This document shows, piece by piece, positions 54,615 to 63,976 of a stretch of 64,000 nt of DNA. The notes beneath the pieces are model-generated. The model did not search any database and was not told the origin of the DNA. It saw only the letters and a list, made by a program, of their open reading frames with translations. The translations under genes were made by a program, and so were the position numbers. Source of the DNA: Aggregatibacter actinomycetemcomitans (GTDB lineage: Bacteria > Pseudomonadota > Gammaproteobacteria > Enterobacterales > Pasteurellaceae); NCBI RefSeq assembly GCF_003130205.1, contig NZ_NRDF01000004.1:1-64000 (forward strand). The letters run 5' to 3'. Position 1 is the first letter of the stretch, and every line of letters starts with the position of its first letter.

Positions 54615-56813
54615 CTAACTCAGATCGAGCGGATCCACGTCTAAAATCCACCGCACTTTTGTGGGCAAATCGCGCTGATAATGCCAAAATTCCGTCAGCA
54701 CCTGCTGCAACGCCGTTCTGGAAGGATGCTGCAACAATAACTGCCAACGATATTGTCCCGCTTTTTTACTGAACGGCGCCGGCATCGGTCCGAGAATTTG
54801 CAGCGCGGGAGCGATATTTTGCTTAATCTGCTGTAGATATTCGACAAACTGCACCAATAATTGTTCAGCTTCTTCGCTATGACGACTTTGCGCCTTGAAT
54901 AATGCCTGCGAGCCAAAAGGCGGCAACCCCATACTTTTACGCAACGCCAAGGCATTTTGTGCAAATTGGTTGTAGCCTTTGTGTAACAGGCTTTGCAACA
55001 GCGGGTATTCGGGATAATGGGTTTGCAATAACACTTCGCCTTGCTGCGCACCACGCCCGGCTCGTCCCGCCACCTGCATATAAAGCTGCGCCAATCGTTC
55101 TTCCGCACGAAAATCCAGTGAAAACAACGCACTATCCACATTCACCAACGCCACTAAAGTGACATTTGGGAAATGATGCCCTTTCGCTAGCATTTGGGTG
55201 CCGATAAGAATTTGACTTTTACCCTGCTGAATGTCTTCCAAATAACCTTCCAGCTTGCCTTTGCGCGCCGTTGTGTCGCGGTCGATGCGGGCAATGCCGT
55301 AGTGAGGAAAAACGTCTTTTAAGGTGGCTTCCAGTTGTTCCGTGCCTAAGCCTGTGGTGATTAATTGTGTGGAACCGCAATTGCCGCATTGACGCGGAAT
55401 CGGCTTCTGTGAAGCGCAGTGATGACAGCGCAACACATGGTGTTGTTGATGATAAGTATAAGGTTTATCGCAATGGCGACATTCCGCCATCCAGCCGCAT
55501 TCGTGGCACAACAGCACTGGCGCAAAACCGCGACGATTCAGGAACAGCAACACCTGATTGCCTTTTTCCAAATGCGCCTGCATACGTTTCATCAGCACAT
55601 CGGACAGCCCGTTGTGCATAGGTTGACGTTTTAAATCGATAATCTGCTGTTTAAGTGCGGTGGAATTATTGGCTTTTTCCGACAACGACAAATGGCGATA
55701 TTTACCGCTTTGCACGTTATTCAAACTTTCCAAACTTGGCGTTGCCGATCCCATTAAAATCGGGATATTCAGCTGTTTCGCATACACAATCGCCAAATCG
55801 CGCGCGTGATAGCGCCAGCCGTCCTGCTGTTTGAAAGAAGCGTCATGTTCTTCATCAATAATAATCGCGCCCAACTCGGAAAATTGGGTGAACAACGCAG
55901 ATCGGGTGCCGATAACGACTGCACTTTGCCCGTTACGCGCGCGCTGCCACACCTGCAAACGCTGCGTGTCGTTCAGATTGGAATGCAACACGTCAATGAC
56001 GACGTTAAAACGCGCCTGAAAACGCCGCACCGTTTGTGGCGTTAAACCGATTTCCGGCACCAGCACCAGCACCTGCTTGCCCTGTTGCAAGATCTCTTCG
56101 ATAAATTGCAAATAGATTTCCGTTTTGCCGGAACCCGTCACACCGTCCAACAACCACGGGACAAAACCCTGAGTAAATTTCAACTGACTGAATGCCAACG
56201 CCTGCTGTTTGTTTAGCGTTAAACGATCCATTTTATTCACCATAGGCTTATCGCCTAATCGTTGTTGCCAGGTTTGGATCTCCGTTTCCTGAACAACTTC
56301 CGTAACGTAATCCTTGGCTTTCAGCGCCGACCAAATCGCCGCACTAAACGGATTATTGCCTTTCTCCGGCAAATCATTCGCCGCCTGCAAGGCTTCAAGC
56401 TGCTTCTTCGCGCGTTTCAATAAACTCAGCGACAATGCCTGCCCACCAAGTGCGGTTGGTTTCCAAAAAACACTTTGTTTTTCCACCGCACTTTCGCCCT
56501 GCCGCAATTTCACCGGCAACGCCTGCGACAACACTTCCCCCAACGGCGCATGATAATACCCCGCCGCCCAATGCAAAAACTGCCAGCTTTGCGGGGAAAA
56601 CAAAGAAACCTCATCAAGACAAGCCAGCACCGGCTTCAACTGCTCCGCAGGCACATCCGACTGCTCCGCGACGTCAACTACAACACCCACACGCTTCTGC
56701 GCCCCAAACGGCACCCACACCCGCGCCCCGACGACAACATTCAGCGACGCCGGCAGGATGTAATCAAAATAGCGATGTAACGGCACAGGAAGCGCAATTC
56801 GGGCAAATGACAT
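54615..56813 (-). CDS. priA: Primosomal protein N' (replication restart helicase PriA)
   Basis: PriA recognises stalled forks and reloads DnaB with PriB (priB is at 22091). The 732-residue protein has an N-terminal DNA-binding domain, Walker A GVTGSGKTEIY, DEEHDASFKQQD, and a zinc cluster with eight Cys (CHECGWMAECRHCDKP and RCHHCASQKPIPRQCGNCG), then GTQMLAKGHHFP and the helicase motif VAGRAGRG. Four uptake sequences are inside. The glycosyltransferase insert begins after its upstream side. Confidence 0.96.
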   Translation of the reverse strand: MSFARIALPVPLHRYFDYILPASLNVVVGARVWVPFGAQKRVGVVVDVAEQSDVPAEQLKPVLACLDEVSLFSPQSWQFLHWAAGYYHAPLGEVLSQALPVKLRQGESAVEKQSVFWKPTALGGQALSLSLLKRAKKQLEALQAANDLPEKGNNPFSAAIWSALKAKDYVTEVVQETEIQTWQQRLGDKPMVNKMDRLTLNKQQALAFSQLKFTQGFVPWLLDGVTGSGKTEIYLQFIEEILQQGKQVLVLVPEIGLTPQTVRRFQARFNVVIDVLHSNLNDTQRLQVWQRARNGQSAVVIGTRSALFTQFSELGAIIIDEEHDASFKQQDGWRYHARDLAIVYAKQLNIPILMGSATPSLESLNNVQSGKYRHLSLSEKANNSTALKQQIIDLKRQPMHNGLSDVLMKRMQAHLEKGNQVLLFLNRRGFAPVLLCHECGWMAECRHCDKPYTYHQQHHVLRCHHCASQKPIPRQCGNCGSTQLITTGLGTEQLEATLKDVFPHYGIARIDRDTTARKGKLEGYLEDIQQGKSQILIGTQMLAKGHHFPNVTLVALVNVDSALFSLDFRAEERLAQLYMQVAGRAGRGAQQGEVLLQTHYPEYPLLQSLLHKGYNQFAQNALALRKSMGLPPFGSQALFKAQSRHSEEAEQLLVQFVEYLQQIKQNIAPALQILGPMPAPFSKKAGQYRWQLLLQHPSRTALQQVLTEFWHYQRDLPTKVRWILDVDPLDLS

Positions 56814-57055
56814 GGACGGAAATTCAGTGAAATAAAATGGGCTCGGAATATAGCATTTTGGGGGATTGTTGTCTATTTGGGGGGAATACCCCGTTGTTTG
56901 GGGTTTAATTTCACTTGGATAAGGGATAAAATACCGTCAAATTTAAGAAGCAAGAAATACGTATGGGATGAGTGAAAAAGCGAAAACATCTAAACCACAA
57001 CAAGTTTGAACCTCTTCTATAAATTCGAATCAACCTATATTTTGAGTAAGAACCA

Positions 57056-57916
57056 ATGGCTACAAAAAACAATCACCAAATTACACTTGTAACATCATTT
57101 TTTGACATCGGTAGAGGAAGCCTGCATTCAAGAAAAGATCTCCCAGATTTTCTAGCCCGAACAAATGATACTTACTTTGAATACTTTTCAAATTTAGCTA
57201 AGTTAGACAATCCAATAGTTATATTCACCAGCCAAGAGCATATAGAAAAGATTAAAGATATTAGAGAGAATAAGCCGACAAAAATTATTCCTTTTGATAT
57301 TTACAAATTTAACAAAACAATACATAAAATAAGAAATATTCAAAATAATCCAGATTTTATATCTAAAGTAAATCCCAACTGCGCTAAAAATATAGAATAT
57401 TGGAATGCTTTATATGTATTAGTTACTAACCTAAAGACATTTTTTGTGTATAAAGCAATTAAAGATGGATATATTGATACTGAATTTGTATCTTGGTTTG
57501 ATTTTGGTTATGTCAGAGATATTAGCACATTAAACAATGTCAAAGAATGGAAGTATAATTTTGATAAAAATCATATACATTTTTTTACAATTAGAAAAAA
57601 TTATCCATTAAATGATATGAATGATATTTACAATGCAATTTTTAACAATATTGTATTTGTTATAGGCTGCATGGTAGTAAGCCATAAAAGCAACTGGAGA
57701 AAATTCTTCAAAAATATTATATCGTGCCAAAAAGAACTGCTAAGAAAAAGTATAATAGATGATGATCAAGGGATATTTCTTATGAGTATTCTAAAAGATA
57801 AAAATAACTGCAAGCTACACTATCTAGGTAAAGATAATTGGTTCCATTTTTTTAAGAGACATGATGAAACAAGTAAAATCTCTCTAAAAGACAAAATTAA
57901 AGATCTTTTCATATAA
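57056..57916 (+). CDS. HtrL/YibB-like protein of surface glycan synthesis
   Basis: The 286-residue protein begins ITLVTSFFDIGRGSLHSR, like the HtrL/YibB family (thought to be glycosyltransferase-like, often in lipopolysaccharide or capsule loci). Further family-like parts are IEYWNALYVLVTNLKTFFV, VSWFDFGYVRD and IIDDDQGIF. It is strongly AT-rich with Ile, Asn and Lys codons, unlike priA upstream, and holds no uptake sequence. It converges with the next gene, which starts two bases after its stop on the other strand. It is probably a recent acquisition. Activity unknown. Confidence 0.75.
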   Translation: MATKNNHQITLVTSFFDIGRGSLHSRKDLPDFLARTNDTYFEYFSNLAKLDNPIVIFTSQEHIEKIKDIRENKPTKIIPFDIYKFNKTIHKIRNIQNNPDFISKVNPNCAKNIEYWNALYVLVTNLKTFFVYKAIKDGYIDTEFVSWFDFGYVRDISTLNNVKEWKYNFDKNHIHFFTIRKNYPLNDMNDIYNAIFNNIVFVIGCMVVSHKSNWRKFFKNIISCQKELLRKSIIDDDQGIFLMSILKDKNNCKLHYLGKDNWFHFFKRHDETSKISLKDKIKDLFI

Positions 57917-57917
57917 T

Positions 57918-58907
57918 TTATTGATATTTCTGTTTTAAATACGCATAAAAGCTATTTGGTTGACAATTTTTGATATAAGTGAGTTTATGCTGGTTACACT
58001 GTGCCGTAATCTCATCTAACCTATTTTTATCAAAAGGATTATTCAATTCAGAAAATAATAAATGTGGCAAAGTGTCATCAACCAATTCAAACTCTTCAAT
58101 CAAATTTTCTTTTTTTAGCTCATCGAAGAGGATTTGAAAAAAGAAGTAGTGAGGAATATTCTCCTGTGTTTTCCAATACCATAACATTAACTGAAGCAAC
58201 ATTATAACTGTTCTATTTCCACTTTTAGAAAACATTATGCTACTTAAGAAGTTCGCTCTATGATTTTCTTTCCAAGAAAAATAATCGCTATTTAACCTTT
58301 GCCATTTTTCTTTATTTTGAGCCAGTGGAGAACGTTGGAATACAAAAAAATCCATTGAACTAAATTTACTCGGAATTGGCGCCGTAAATAAAAATGTGGC
58401 ATCAACCCAGATGCCACCATAACATTTTAATAGCGCTAACCGTAAAAGATCAGAAAAAAACACATGACGAAAGCTAGTATTCTTTCTTTTTTCAGAAACA
58501 AAATCAGGAAATTCAATATATTCAATCAAATTTTGATCATCCAGATAAATTACTTCATAATCACCTTTATTTTCTTGAACCGAACGACGACAGATTTTAA
58601 CAATATCAGGCAAATTCTCACTCCCCCAACCCTGTCCCCAATATTGCCAAATAATTTTTTTATTTCCTAAATCCTTTTTAGGTTTAATCATAATTTCATC
58701 TAATTTACCATTAAGATAAAGGGAAATGACCTCTTTCCAACAATTTGCAACATTATTTTGTTGAGATAAATTAGCTTTTTTGGCGAGCCATCTACGAATC
58801 GGTTTTGGAATCAAACCGGTATAAAATATTTTGTATGGTTTATTGCTTATTTTATGAATAACATTAAAAAATGTTGCATTAGATGAAAACAAAGTTGAGA
58901 GTGACAT
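57918..58907 (-). CDS. Glycosyltransferase, capsular polysaccharide synthesis family (GT32-like)
   Basis: The 329-residue protein contains KKIIWQYWGQGWGSENLPDI, short VIYLDDQN, and the SDLLRLALLKCYGGIWVDAT motif, the donor-binding Asp of the Caps_synth/GT32 group. It probably adds a sugar to lipooligosaccharide or another surface glycan; donor and acceptor unknown. AT-rich and without uptake sequences. It is followed upstream by a GT25 gene on the same strand, 24 bases away, likely one operon. Confidence 0.82.
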   Translation of the reverse strand: MSLSTLFSSNATFFNVIHKISNKPYKIFYTGLIPKPIRRWLAKKANLSQQNNVANCWKEVISLYLNGKLDEIMIKPKKDLGNKKIIWQYWGQGWGSENLPDIVKICRRSVQENKGDYEVIYLDDQNLIEYIEFPDFVSEKRKNTSFRHVFFSDLLRLALLKCYGGIWVDATFLFTAPIPSKFSSMDFFVFQRSPLAQNKEKWQRLNSDYFSWKENHRANFLSSIMFSKSGNRTVIMLLQLMLWYWKTQENIPHYFFFQILFDELKKENLIEEFELVDDTLPHLLFSELNNPFDKNRLDEITAQCNQHKLTYIKNCQPNSFYAYLKQKYQ

Positions 58908-58931
58908 AGGCGATATTCCTCATAAAATCGT

Positions 58932-59780
58932 TTATATAAGCGGAACAATTTGTTTATTTTCCATTTCTCTAGCCCGCTTCCGCTCTTCCCACTTCTTCTT
59001 ATTTAACGCTCTTAACATATTTTCTTTAATCCGAACCAAGCGTTGTTTTAAAGTCCTCTTTGTATGGCACACCGTATTCTTTTTACGGTCTTGCTGTAGC
59101 CCGCTTGTTAATAAACTCTTCTCTTGATTTAATTGTAATTCCTGAACACAAATCGCCGGATTCAATTGATATACCCGATAGCCGATAGTGTTAATCTGTT
59201 GATTAAACATTATTTCATCAATCGGTTTAATTTCTTCTGCGGCAAGTTTTTCAAACAACGCAACAAGGTATTTAGCCGCCCCCTGAGAAATCACATAACC
59301 CGCCGTGCCAAAATGCTTGGACGTTAAAATATCAATATTACGTTGTTGAAAAGGAGGAATCTGCGCTTGTTTTTCAAGCTGAACGGGCATGAGAAAAGTT
59401 TCCAAACGCAGGACAAAAATCTCTTGAAAATTGAACCGCACTTTTAGCCAGTCATCTTCGGCAAGAAACTTATCGGCATTTTCACCAAGCAAAATATCAT
59501 CTTCAAAAAGCGTTACGTAGTCCAAGTTTTCATCAATACATTTCTTCCACAGCATGAAGTGGCTCATTAAACAGCCTTTTTCTCCCATGGTGAGCTGAGA
59601 GGCGTTCGCAATATTGGGAAGATAGCGCTGCAAATGATCAGTCAATTTATCGGACGGCGTGAAAGCATCAAAAAATTCAAAGGGAATATTTTGATGAGTA
59701 AATTGCTCAATAATGTGGTTTCTGCGTTGTTCAGCCGTAGAAATGCTGATAACAAAATTTTTATTTTCTGTGGAATTCAT
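58932..59780 (-). CDS. Glycosyltransferase family 25 (Lic2A/Lex1-like)
   Basis: The 282-residue protein has NFVISISTAEQRRNHIIEQF at the start, then TMGEKGCLMSHFMLWKKCI and YVTLFEDDILLGENA, the GT25 signatures. In Haemophilus related enzymes add galactose to the lipooligosaccharide. There is no tetranucleotide repeat at the 5' end, so the phase variation of lic2A is not expected. A Lys/Arg-rich tail (about 230-275) may bind the membrane. One uptake sequence is inside. Confidence 0.85.
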   Translation of the reverse strand: MNSTENKNFVISISTAEQRRNHIIEQFTHQNIPFEFFDAFTPSDKLTDHLQRYLPNIANASQLTMGEKGCLMSHFMLWKKCIDENLDYVTLFEDDILLGENADKFLAEDDWLKVRFNFQEIFVLRLETFLMPVQLEKQAQIPPFQQRNIDILTSKHFGTAGYVISQGAAKYLVALFEKLAAEEIKPIDEIMFNQQINTIGYRVYQLNPAICVQELQLNQEKSLLTSGLQQDRKKNTVCHTKRTLKQRLVRIKENMLRALNKKKWEERKRAREMENKQIVPLI

Positions 59781-59890
59781 AGAGATACATGAAATTATGC
59801 CTTAGGTCAGGCGCTATCTTACTATCTTAAGACAATGAAATGAATATCCCTGCTCATAAAAAAGATAATCTCGCAGCCACATGGGGCTGC

Positions 59891-60038
59891 TTGAATTGCG
59901 CTTTTTTTTTCTGTAAAATTCGCAACCTTACACACAAGCGTGCCATTTTGAAATGGCGTAATATTAATCTCATGCGGTGTCAGGGATTGCTTCTGCGATT
60001 GGCTTGATAGCGGCATGGCTTCAAATTTGAGGTTTTCT
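59891..60038 (+). promoter_or_regulatory. Promoter and leader of rpmE
   Basis: TTGAAT (59891-59896), a 17-base spacer and TAAAAT (59914-59919) give a good sigma-70 promoter. It leaves a leader of about 110 bases. In E. coli L31 represses its own mRNA through such a leader; whether this one does so is inference. A GCAGCC-ACATG-GGGCTGC hairpin lies directly before (59873-59890). The remainder of 59781-59890 shows no gene. Confidence 0.65.
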
Positions 60039-60251
60039 ATGAAACAAGGTATTCATCCTGAATATAAAGAGGTTACTGCGACCTGCTCTTGCGGTAACGT
60101 GATCAAAACCCGTTCAACCTTAGGCAAAGACATCAACCTTGATGTATGCGGTAAATGCCACCCGTTCTATACAGGTAAACAACGTGTTGTTGACACCGGT
60201 GGTCGTGTTGAACGCTTTAACAGCCGTTTCAAAATTCCGGGTACAAAATAA
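60039..60251 (+). CDS. rpmE: 50S ribosomal protein L31, zinc-containing form
   Basis: L31 bridges the two subunits. The 70-residue protein is the C+ type, with zinc ligands in TCSCGN and [23 protein letters not shown] is the usual start; TTGAGG stands eight bases before ATG 60039. In many relatives rpmE is the divergent neighbour of priA; here three glycosyltransferase-type genes separate them. Confidence 0.97.
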   Translation: MKQGIHPEYKEVTATCSCGNVIKTRSTLGKDINLDVCGKCHPFYTGKQRVVDTGGRVERFNSRFKIPGTK

Positions 60252-60306
60252 TCTGAATTTTAGCCCTCGCGATTGCGGGGGTTATTTCCATTGACCTTAA
60301 GGTAAT

Positions 60307-61005
60307 ATGTTTATGGATAGCGCACACAATCTCCCTCCAATCTTCATTATCAGCTTAAAAAACTCCCCCCGTCGTGAAGTTATAGCAAAGCGCTTAAATG
60401 GGCTTGGCTTGCAATTTGAGTTTTTTGATGCGGTTTATGGGAAAGCACTGACTGAAGAAGAGCTTGCCAAGGTGGATTATCAGTATTATCAAGATTTCGA
60501 TAATAAACGTCTGACGCTTGGTGAAATTGGGTGTGCACTAAGTCATATTCGGGTATATGAACAAATCAAAACAAAGCATATTCCCGAAGCGATTATTTTG
60601 GAAGACGACGCGATTGTTTCTACCCATTTTAAAGCGATTCTACAAGCGACTATTGAGAAACTGCCTTTGCGTTACGAAATTCTCTTTTTCGATCATGGCA
60701 AAGCCAAATCTTACCCATTAATAAAAAAGTGCCTGCCTGAAGGTTATAAACTGGTTCGTTATCGTTGTCCTTCAAAAAACTCCCGTCGCTCAATCATGAA
60801 AGCAACCGCTTATATGGTGAATCTGGCGGGCATAGAAAAACTCTTAAAATATGCCTATCCTTTACGTATGCCGGCGGACTTCGTTACGGGTTTTATTCAA
60901 AAAACACGCATTCACGCTTATGGTGTTGAGCCGCCCTGTGTCTTTGAAGGCTTGGCGGTTGAAAGCGAAATTAATTCTATTGAAGATCGATACAAGAAAG
61001 CATAA
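60307..61005 (+). CDS. Glycosyltransferase family 25
   Basis: The 232-residue protein shows PPIFIISLKNSPRREVIAKR, RLTLGEIGCALSHIRVYEQI and AIILEDDAIVSTHF, the GT25 core. It differs clearly from the GT25 at 58932. Two in-frame ATG codons (60307 and 60313) share one AAGG. The next gene starts directly after its stop, so it forms an operon with two heptosyltransferase-like genes. Probable role: galactose or similar addition to the lipooligosaccharide outer core. Confidence 0.85.
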   Translation: MFMDSAHNLPPIFIISLKNSPRREVIAKRLNGLGLQFEFFDAVYGKALTEEELAKVDYQYYQDFDNKRLTLGEIGCALSHIRVYEQIKTKHIPEAIILEDDAIVSTHFKAILQATIEKLPLRYEILFFDHGKAKSYPLIKKCLPEGYKLVRYRCPSKNSRRSIMKATAYMVNLAGIEKLLKYAYPLRMPADFVTGFIQKTRIHAYGVEPPCVFEGLAVESEINSIEDRYKKA

Positions 61006-62028
61006 ATGAAAGCATTACTCCGGAAAATCCGTTTAGCCTTAGGCAAAATGTTGTTGGACAAAAACGTTCAGGGACAACCTTTGCCGACAAATCCGAAAAT
61101 TATTGTGTTACAACAAGACGGAAAAATCGGAGATTATATTGTCAGTTCATTTATTTTCAGGGAATTAAAACGGCATAACCCGAAAATACAGGTTGACGTT
61201 GTATGCTCACCTAAAAATGCCAATTTATTTGAACAAAATCCATTTGTTGATCATTGTTTTATTTTAAATAGAAAAGAACGTTGTGCTTACAGCAGAATGG
61301 GAAAACAGCTTTCACATGAACATTATAATGTATTAATTAATTTACCGGTATTATTACGGAATCGTGATTTATGGCTAACCCGATTAATTCATGCAAAAAA
61401 TAATATCGGCTATAAAAAACAAAACTACAAGCTATTTAATTTGAATGTTACTCAAGACCAATTACATTTTTCCCAGGTTTATGCAGAAGCCATTAAATTC
61501 TGTGGTGTAAAAAATATTAATCTTGAATATGACATTCCAAATTACAGTGATAAAAAAGAAGATATTGCAAATTTTATTCAAAAAAATCATCTTGCCGATT
61601 GCATCGCTATAAACTTTTTTGGTGCAGCCGGCACCCGAAAATTTACGGGACAAAATATTTGTCGGTTTATCGAAAAATTTAAAGCCGAAAATAAAAAAGT
61701 ACTGTTACTAACGTACCCCGAAGTAACTCCTTTGTTAAAAACGATAGCAGAAAAATATACCAATGCTTTTATCTATGAAAATACTCAAACTATTTTTGAT
61801 ACGATCGCATTACTTCATTATACTAGTATCGTTATTTCTTCTGATACCTCTATTATTCATATTGCAGCGGGGTTAAATAAGAAAATTATTGGATTTTATA
61901 AACTCGCCGATAAAGAAAACTTTGCACATTGGAATCCAAACTGTAAAAATAAAACATATATCCTTAATTTTATCGAAAATATCAATGAAATATCTCCCGA
62001 TAAAATTAAATCAGAATGGTTAAAATAA
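61006..62028 (+). CDS. Glycosyltransferase family 9 (heptosyltransferase-like)
   Basis: The 340-residue protein has the GT9 start IIVLQQDGKIGDYIVSSFIF, INFFGAAGTRKFTGQNI in the middle and the C-terminal IVISSDTSIIHIAAGLNKKI nucleotide-sugar site. It may add heptose or another sugar to the outer core. It is AT-rich, has no uptake sequence, and starts the base after the GT25 stop. Confidence 0.83.
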   Translation: MKALLRKIRLALGKMLLDKNVQGQPLPTNPKIIVLQQDGKIGDYIVSSFIFRELKRHNPKIQVDVVCSPKNANLFEQNPFVDHCFILNRKERCAYSRMGKQLSHEHYNVLINLPVLLRNRDLWLTRLIHAKNNIGYKKQNYKLFNLNVTQDQLHFSQVYAEAIKFCGVKNINLEYDIPNYSDKKEDIANFIQKNHLADCIAINFFGAAGTRKFTGQNICRFIEKFKAENKKVLLLTYPEVTPLLKTIAEKYTNAFIYENTQTIFDTIALLHYTSIVISSDTSIIHIAAGLNKKIIGFYKLADKENFAHWNPNCKNKTYILNFIENINEISPDKIKSEWLK

Positions 62029-62037
62029 ATCACTTTT

Positions 62038-63090
62038 ATGTCAATAACAAAAAAACTCGTTGCTAAATTAGCCGGAAAACGAAAAGCAGAAAACATAGAT
62101 TTAATAAAGATCAAATCGGTTTTATTGAAACCGATTGGCGATGCTATTGGCGATGCCGTCGCCCATACCTCGCATTTAAAACAATTAAAACTTGCCAATC
62201 CGGAACTGGTGATTGGCGTGATCGTCACAGAGAGAAATCGGGACATTTTTGCTTATTCCGATTTAGTTGATGTTCTCCTGGAGGACAAACCTTTAACCTA
62301 TATTGCTCAATGCCGTAAATGGGATCTCTATTTAGATTTTCAGCCGACTTACACCACTAAATCTATTATTTTAGAGAAGCTGTTATCACCAAAATACATT
62401 ATTGTGTTTAATAAAAAACATAAGGAAAATTATAATTTATATACAATCAAAAATTATAATTTCGCTTGTCCACAAAATGACACAACACATATCTCTGAAT
62501 ATTTGAATAATTCTGCTATTTCTGCTTCTTTAGATCCAAAGGCTGCGGAATATGCTTTAATAAATCAGGAAACTATTCGATTTGAAGTGCTTTGGGGAGA
62601 TAAAGTGAGAATTTTATTGGCACCTGAAGGCAGCACCAGAAAAATTCCGACAAACGAATTTGCCGAATTATTAAATTCACTTTCTCCAACGATTGTAGAA
62701 AATGCACTTTTTGTGCTAACCAATACGAAAGAAAGTGCCACTTATTATGAAGAATTAATTTCATTATGTGATAACAAAATTCAGATGAAATTATCACCTA
62801 AAACCACAATTCAGGAATATATCCAACTTGTTTCTTCGGCGGATTTAATTATTGGCGTTGATAGCGGAACCATTCATCTCGCCACGGCGTTACAGAAAAA
62901 AGTCCTGGCATTTTATGCCCGAAATATTGCCAATTTTTGCCGCTGGCAACCTAAAGGCAAAGCTGAAGTACCTTATAAAGCCATTATGAGCAAAACCGAA
63001 AGCGACTCCAACAATCACACCCGCGATTTCCCTATGGAAGAAGCGGCAGATTGGGTAAATCACTTATTTCAAACACTGCCGAAGCACTAA
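62038..63090 (+). CDS. Glycosyltransferase family 9 (heptosyltransferase-like), second copy
   Basis: The 350-residue protein has SVLLKPIGDAIGDAVAHTSH (N-terminal GT9 loop), RILLAPEGSTRKIPTNEF and DLIIGVDSGTIHLATALQKK. It is only distantly like its neighbour, so the two probably add different linkages, not duplicates of one step. It starts 9 bases after that gene and ends 2 bases before the convergent mutM stop. Confidence 0.83.
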   Translation: MSITKKLVAKLAGKRKAENIDLIKIKSVLLKPIGDAIGDAVAHTSHLKQLKLANPELVIGVIVTERNRDIFAYSDLVDVLLEDKPLTYIAQCRKWDLYLDFQPTYTTKSIILEKLLSPKYIIVFNKKHKENYNLYTIKNYNFACPQNDTTHISEYLNNSAISASLDPKAAEYALINQETIRFEVLWGDKVRILLAPEGSTRKIPTNEFAELLNSLSPTIVENALFVLTNTKESATYYEELISLCDNKIQMKLSPKTTIQEYIQLVSSADLIIGVDSGTIHLATALQKKVLAFYARNIANFCRWQPKGKAEVPYKAIMSKTESDSNNHTRDFPMEEAADWVNHLFQTLPKH

Positions 63091-63092
63091 GG

Positions 63093-63908
63093 TTATCCCC
63101 TCTTTTGGCACGTCGGGCAATAAAAACTATTCCGTTGCCCGATGACTAAACTCTCAATTTTTGTACCGCACTTCGGACATGATTTGCCTTTGTTGCCGTA
63201 AACCAGCAATTCCTGTACAAAATAGCCTGGTCTGCCATCGGGCTGGAGAAAATCTTTTAGTGTGGTGCCGCCTTGTTCAATAGCTTTGGCAAGCACCGAT
63301 TTGATGGTACCCACCAAGCGTTCACATTGTTTTCGGGTTAGATTAGCGGCGAGCTTCAACGGGTGTAATCCGCACAAAAATAGACTTTCATTGGCATAAA
63401 TGTTGCCAACACCCACCACCACGGCGTTATCCATTAAAAAGGTTTTAAGTGCGGTCGTTTTTTTGCGTGATTTTTTGAACAGGTATTCCGCATTGAATTC
63501 TTCTGATAGCGGTTCAGGTCCCAATTTTAAGAATAAATGGAATTCATCTAATTTTTCCGTCCATAACCAAGCGCCGAAACGGCGGGGATCGTTATAACGC
63601 AGTAATTTGCCGTTATTCATCACAATATCAAGATGGTCATGTTTATCAATGGGGCTGTCATGGGGTACAATACGAACCGTGCCCGACATCCCCAAATGCC
63701 CGATGATGTAACCTTGTTCGGTGTGAATAATCAGGTATTTGGCGCGACGGGTTAAATCCAGAATTTTCACATGATGCAACTCCGCCAATTCAGGCGACAC
63801 AACCCAGCGCAGTTTCGGCTGGCGTACCACAATTTTTTCAATAACATAATCTTTCAGATAAGGACTCACACCGCGTACGGCGGTTTCCACTTCAGGCAGT
63901 TCGGGCAT
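63093..63908 (-). CDS. mutM: Formamidopyrimidine-DNA glycosylase
   Basis: MutM (Fpg) removes 8-oxoguanine and ring-opened purines. The 271-residue protein begins [14 protein letters not shown], with Pro2 as the catalytic nucleophile. It then has [10 protein letters not shown], the helix-two-turn-helix region ([13 protein letters not shown]) and a zinc finger [21 protein letters not shown] (Cys pairs at CPKC and CPTC). The start at 63908 is fixed by the Pro2 requirement and GGAGA. Two uptake sequences are inside. Confidence 0.96.
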   Translation of the reverse strand: MPELPEVETAVRGVSPYLKDYVIEKIVVRQPKLRWVVSPELAELHHVKILDLTRRAKYLIIHTEQGYIIGHLGMSGTVRIVPHDSPIDKHDHLDIVMNNGKLLRYNDPRRFGAWLWTEKLDEFHLFLKLGPEPLSEEFNAEYLFKKSRKKTTALKTFLMDNAVVVGVGNIYANESLFLCGLHPLKLAANLTRKQCERLVGTIKSVLAKAIEQGGTTLKDFLQPDGRPGYFVQELLVYGNKGKSCPKCGTKIESLVIGQRNSFYCPTCQKRG

Positions 63909-63948
63909 TTCTTTCTCCAAGATCCGTGGGGCGGAAAAATATTGATAC

Positions 63949-63976
63949 AAAAAAACCCGAACAATATCGGGTTTTT
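63949..63976 (-). terminator. Terminator for a minus-strand gene beyond the right edge
   Basis: On the minus strand AAACCCGA pairs with TCGGGTTT around TATTGT, followed by a long T run. It sits upstream of mutM, so it most likely ends a gene lying past 64000. rpmG, which precedes mutM in many relatives, is a candidate, but nothing of it is visible. Confidence 0.75.

Noticed and set aside
58932-59780. Phase-variable lic2A-like gene
   Set aside because: No CAAT or other tetranucleotide tract is present at the 5' end or in the gene, so repeat-mediated phase variation is not supported.
59822-60016. Minus-strand frame of 64 codons between the GT25 gene and rpmE
   Set aside because: It covers the rpmE promoter and leader, lacks a ribosome-binding site and shows no conserved motif.
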